From assembly GCA_029778965.1 (NCBI GenBank), contig JAKPBL010000612.1, positions 1-8,365 of the forward strand: a stretch of 8,365 nucleotides of DNA, in the 5' to 3' direction. Position 1 is the stretch's first letter; each line of letters begins with the position of its first letter. Source of the stretch: Bacteroidota bacterium. Its GTDB lineage: Bacteria; Bacteroidota; Bacteroidia; Chitinophagales; Chitinophagaceae. The notes under the pieces are model-generated. The model did not search any database. It had not been told where the DNA came from and was given only the letters and a program-made list of their open reading frames with translations. This document shows, one piece after another, positions 6,079-8,365 of this stretch. The translations under genes were made by a program, and so were the position numbers.

Positions 6079-6411
6079 ATGTGCCCAGTTCTACACACCC
6101 ACGAGGGCTTCACCGAAGCCGTTATTGATGAAGACGGCGGACTGAAACGATTCTACGAAGTCGCCAATCTCTTATCGGAAGAATTGAAGATCCGGTTCAG
6201 CAGCAAACTCGATGATTTCGATTCGCTGATCTGGGATTTCAAGTACAAAGGTCAGCCCCTTACCCTTTATTACAACATTTACACCGGTATCTGCCTCTAT
6301 CCCAAGCAAACCAGGCAGGCCATCGACCGCGACAACAAAGCCGTTGCCGAAGTGGCTCATTTCCTGGAAAGCAAGCTGTTCATCAACACCGCGCGGAAAT
6401 TTATTTCTTAA
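6079..6411 (+). CDS. Conserved-looking hypothetical protein, 110 aa
   Basis: I do not recognise a named family. The protein is soluble-looking, has no signal peptide or membrane segment, and is mixed alpha/beta in appearance. Visible features are an acidic N-terminal part (EAVIDEDGGLKRFYEVANLL), a central DDFDSLIWDFKYKGQPL (45-61) rich in aromatic and acidic residues, and LTLYYNIYTGICLYP (61-75), which looks like two beta strands. A helical end (NKAVAEVAHFLESKLF) follows. The pattern suggests a small globular domain rather than chance coding, and the gene follows the lipoprotein by 30 nt in the same direction. Its last 11 nt overlap the 3' end of rsgA on the other strand. The start at 6079 is the only reasonable ATG ahead of the conserved-looking part. 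Confidence 0.8.
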   Translation: MCPVLHTHEGFTEAVIDEDGGLKRFYEVANLLSEELKIRFSSKLDDFDSLIWDFKYKGQPLTLYYNIYTGICLYPKQTRQAIDRDNKAVAEVAHFLESKLFINTARKFIS

Positions 6412-7318
6412 GCGAGTCGAGCAGCGTGCAATAGCTGACATAACGATCTACCGCTATGTCGTCATTGGCTACGGCCATCTTGATGGCGCAGCCGGGTTCG
6501 TTCATGTGCAGGCAATTGTTGAACTGGCAACCGGTGAGCCGGGTACGCATTTCAGGAAAGTAATGCGACAACTCCTGCTGGTTGATGTCCACCAGACCCA
6601 GTTCACGAATGCCGGGCGTATCGATGATGCTGCCGCCATCAGGCAGGTCGAACATCTCGGCGAAAGTAGTCGTGTGCAGTCCTTTGCCGCTCCAACCGCT
6701 GACCTCCTGCGTGCGTAAATCCATCTCCGGAAAAACGCTGTTGATAAAGGTCGATTTACCTACGCCCGAATGACCGCTCAGTAAGGTCGTCTTGCCCGAA
6801 AGCAGGGCCCTGGCCTGGTCCATGCCATCGCCGTTGCGTGCACTTACCAGCAATACCTGGTAACCGATACTGTTATATATGTCTTCCCATTCCGCAAATT
6901 TCTCCAGGTCTTTTTCGCGGTACACGTCTGCCTTGTTGAAAACGATCACCGCGGGTATGTGATAAGCTTCGGCGGAAACGAGAAAACGGTCGATGAATCC
7001 CTGCGAGGTGCGCGGTTCCCGGATGGTAGCCACCAGCAAAGCCTGGTCGAGGTTCGCGGCGATGATATGGTGCTGCGTTTTCCGGTGAGGCGATACCCGG
7101 CTGATATAGTTTCTTCGTTCATGGATCGCCGTTATCATCACCGTTCTTTCGCCTTCGTTCTCAGGTTCAATGTCCACCCAGTCGCCCACGGCCAGCGGGT
7201 TGGTGCTGGTAATCTCATCCAACTTCAGGACGCCTTTTATACGCCCCTGGAACTGCTCTCCGCCGGCGGTCTTCAACGTGTACCAGCTTCCTGTCGATTT
7301 ATAAACACGCGCAGTCAT
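6401..7318 (-). CDS. rsgA: Ribosome small subunit-dependent GTPase A
   Basis: A circularly permuted GTPase that checks late maturation of the 30S ribosomal subunit and leaves on GTP hydrolysis; cytoplasmic. The product is 305 aa, the usual length. An N-terminal OB-fold (about 1-65, with AVGDWVDIE) is followed by GTPase motifs in the permuted order: G4 NKAD at 128-131, G5 SA at 159-160, G1 GHSGVGKS at 182-189, a G2 region with GKGLHTTT at 211-218, and G3 DTPG at 233-236. The C-terminal zinc site is complete: C264, C269, H271 and C277. All key residues are present, so the enzyme should be active. The ATG shares its A with the batA stop codon (TGATG), so translation is probably coupled to batA. 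The 3' end overlaps the 110-aa gene by 11 nt. Confidence 0.97.
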   Translation of the reverse strand: MTARVYKSTGSWYTLKTAGGEQFQGRIKGVLKLDEITSTNPLAVGDWVDIEPENEGERTVMITAIHERRNYISRVSPHRKTQHHIIAANLDQALLVATIREPRTSQGFIDRFLVSAEAYHIPAVIVFNKADVYREKDLEKFAEWEDIYNSIGYQVLLVSARNGDGMDQARALLSGKTTLLSGHSGVGKSTFINSVFPEMDLRTQEVSGWSGKGLHTTTFAEMFDLPDGGSIIDTPGIRELGLVDINQQELSHYFPEMRTRLTGCQFNNCLHMNEPGCAIKMAVANDDIAVDRYVSYCTLLDSLKK

Positions 7319-8328
7319 CAGGGGAATTTTTTAAGCAGGGTGAACCGCAGTATCCATTCGGCCATTACAAAAACAAAAGCAGCCAGCACCAGCGGCAGAA
7401 ACCGTTCGGTATATCTTCTCAGCGCTTTCACTTCAAAGCTCGTTTTTTCCAGCCGGTCGATATCGGCATAGATATTTTGCAGGCTGGCGTTGTCGCGTGC
7501 GCGGAAATATTTTCCGCCGGTTTCCCGCGCGATCTCTGTAAGCAGTTTTTCATCGATGGTTACTTTCTGTTCCTGCATCACGATTCTGCCGCTGGCCGAC
7601 TGCACGGGTATGCGGGCCACGCCGTCGGTACCCACACCGATGGTGTAGACCCGTATGCCCAGCCTTTTGGCAATCTCTTTCGCGGTGACCGGTGGTATCT
7701 GCCCGCCGTTGTTCTCACCGTCGGTAAGCAGTATCACCACCTTGCTTTTTGCCTTGCTGCCCCGCAGCCGGTCGGCGCTGGTGGCAAGTCCCGAGCCGAT
7801 GGCCGTACCGTCTTCCAGCAAACCGCTTTGTATGCCGTACAACTGGCTTTTGAGCACTGCCTTATCGGTGGTAAGCGGGCAAAGCGTAAAGCTCTCTCCC
7901 GAAAAGATCACCACGGCAATGCGGTCGGTCTTCCGGCTATCGACAAAAGCAGCCGCCACCGATTTGGCAGCTTCCAGGCGATTAGGATCGAAATCCTGCG
8001 CCAGCATCGAGCCGCTTACGTCGATGCACAATACAATGTCAACGCCTTCTCCCGTTACCTGCTCTTCGTCAAAACGGGTTTGGGGGCGCGCCAGTGCAAA
8101 AACCAGCGCGGTAATGGCCAGCAGCCGCAATACAAAAGGCAGGTGGGTGAAGCGGGTTTTCCATCCCCGGCTGCCTGAAGTATAGGAGGGCGCCGAAGAA
8201 CCAACCATGGCTCCGCGGTTCCGCTTGCCGCTGCGCCAATACCAGAGGGCCAGCAGCGGCACCAGCAGCAACAGCCAGAACATCCACGGCCAGGCGAAAG
8301 ACACACTATGAAAGTACCTTGTTCTCAA
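7318..8328 (-). CDS. batA: BatA-type VWA domain membrane protein
   Basis: A membrane-anchored von Willebrand factor A protein of the Bat (Bacteroides aerotolerance) group, commonly encoded beside MoxR-type AAA ATPases and thought to work with them in envelope or stress functions; the exact role is unsettled. The product is 336 aa. N-terminal membrane helices at about 16-30 and 64-80 flank a basic loop, the VWA domain spans about 96-290, and a last helix lies near 311-332. The metal-ion site is complete: DVSGS at 103-107, T175 in EDGTAIG and D203 in LTDGENN. The start is uncertain. TTG at 8328 overlaps the upstream gene by 23 nt and gives an N-terminus (YFHSVSFAWPW) that resembles relatives as I recall them. 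GTG at 8304 begins one base after the upstream stop, and an ATG at 8283 would cut into the first helix. The stop overlaps the rsgA start by one base. batB, the usual next gene, is absent here. Confidence 0.93.
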   Translation of the reverse strand: MRTRYFHSVSFAWPWMFWLLLLVPLLALWYWRSGKRNRGAMVGSSAPSYTSGSRGWKTRFTHLPFVLRLLAITALVFALARPQTRFDEEQVTGEGVDIVLCIDVSGSMLAQDFDPNRLEAAKSVAAAFVDSRKTDRIAVVIFSGESFTLCPLTTDKAVLKSQLYGIQSGLLEDGTAIGSGLATSADRLRGSKAKSKVVILLTDGENNGGQIPPVTAKEIAKRLGIRVYTIGVGTDGVARIPVQSASGRIVMQEQKVTIDEKLLTEIARETGGKYFRARDNASLQNIYADIDRLEKTSFEVKALRRYTERFLPLVLAAFVFVMAEWILRFTLLKKFP

Positions 8329-8365
8329 GCTGCTCTATTTGTTCGATGGATGACGGTCTGGGTTG
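8306..8365 (-). CDS. C-terminal end of an unidentified gene upstream of batA
   Basis: The - strand frame from the window edge reads 19 residues, QPRPSSIEQIEQLENKVLS, and then stops at TAG (8308-8306). The stop lies one base before the GTG and 20 bases beyond the TTG that are candidate batA starts. Such spacing is typical of co-transcribed genes. In Bacteroidota bat clusters the gene before batA is often a DUF58 protein or a small membrane protein, so this may be one of those, but the fragment (a short helix rich in Glu and Gln) is too small to decide. Confidence 0.6.
   Translation of the reverse strand, partial: QPRPSSIEQIEQLENKVLS

Noticed and set aside
5838..6113. 91-codon - strand frame opposite the lipoprotein gene
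   Set aside because: No recognisable domain or motif; the + strand frame has a clear signal peptide, lipobox and conserved-looking tail.
6959..8178. Long + strand frames (6959-7471 and 7477-8178) opposite rsgA and batA
   Set aside because: Low-quality antisense translations without recognisable motifs, over well-supported - strand genes.

Overview
The window looks like chromosomal DNA of a member of the Bacteroidota, most likely the family Chitinophagaceae (inference from protein style and gene content). Supporting signs are a BatA-type VWA protein, a small lipoprotein with the tail pattern C-x2-NG-x-NVGAE, TAnnTTTG-type -7 elements just ahead of several start codons, and no clear Shine-Dalgarno sequences. 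The DNA is fairly GC-rich for that phylum (not counted), which explains the many long open frames opposite real genes. There are nine complete protein genes and the last 20 codons of a tenth. I see no RNA gene, CRISPR array or mobile element.

Layout. Positions 1-219 are non-coding: a T-rich start, then about five tandem copies of a 22-bp unit (27-135), a C-rich stretch (130-166), and a possible promoter ahead of glpK. Positions 220-4061 (+) are a glycerol operon: glpK (kinase), glpD (FAD-dependent glycerol-3-phosphate dehydrogenase) and glpF (channel). Together they import glycerol, trap it as glycerol-3-phosphate and oxidise it to dihydroxyacetone phosphate, passing electrons to the respiratory chain. 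No regulator gene is in view.

The - strand gene at 4048-5271 is a class III PLP aminotransferase whose 3' end overlaps glpF by 14 nt. Only 26 bp separate its start from a + strand group at 5298-6411: a gamma-class carbonic anhydrase-like protein, a 57-aa lipoprotein (5875-6048) and a conserved-looking 110-aa protein of unknown function. That group converges on a - strand group with an 11-nt overlap. The - strand group, in transcription order, is the tail of an unidentified gene (8306-8365), batA (7318-8328) and rsgA (6401-7318). batA and rsgA share one base (TGATG), so they are probably translationally coupled.

Most of the window is ordinary metabolic and housekeeping content packed very tightly. 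I found no convincing new biological system. The points most worth checking are promoter-like boxes almost touching start codons, the back-to-back divergent boxes in 26 bp, the 22-bp array, the in-frame duplication where glpF meets the aminotransferase gene, a GlpK without the known regulatory sites, and batA joined to rsgA instead of batB.
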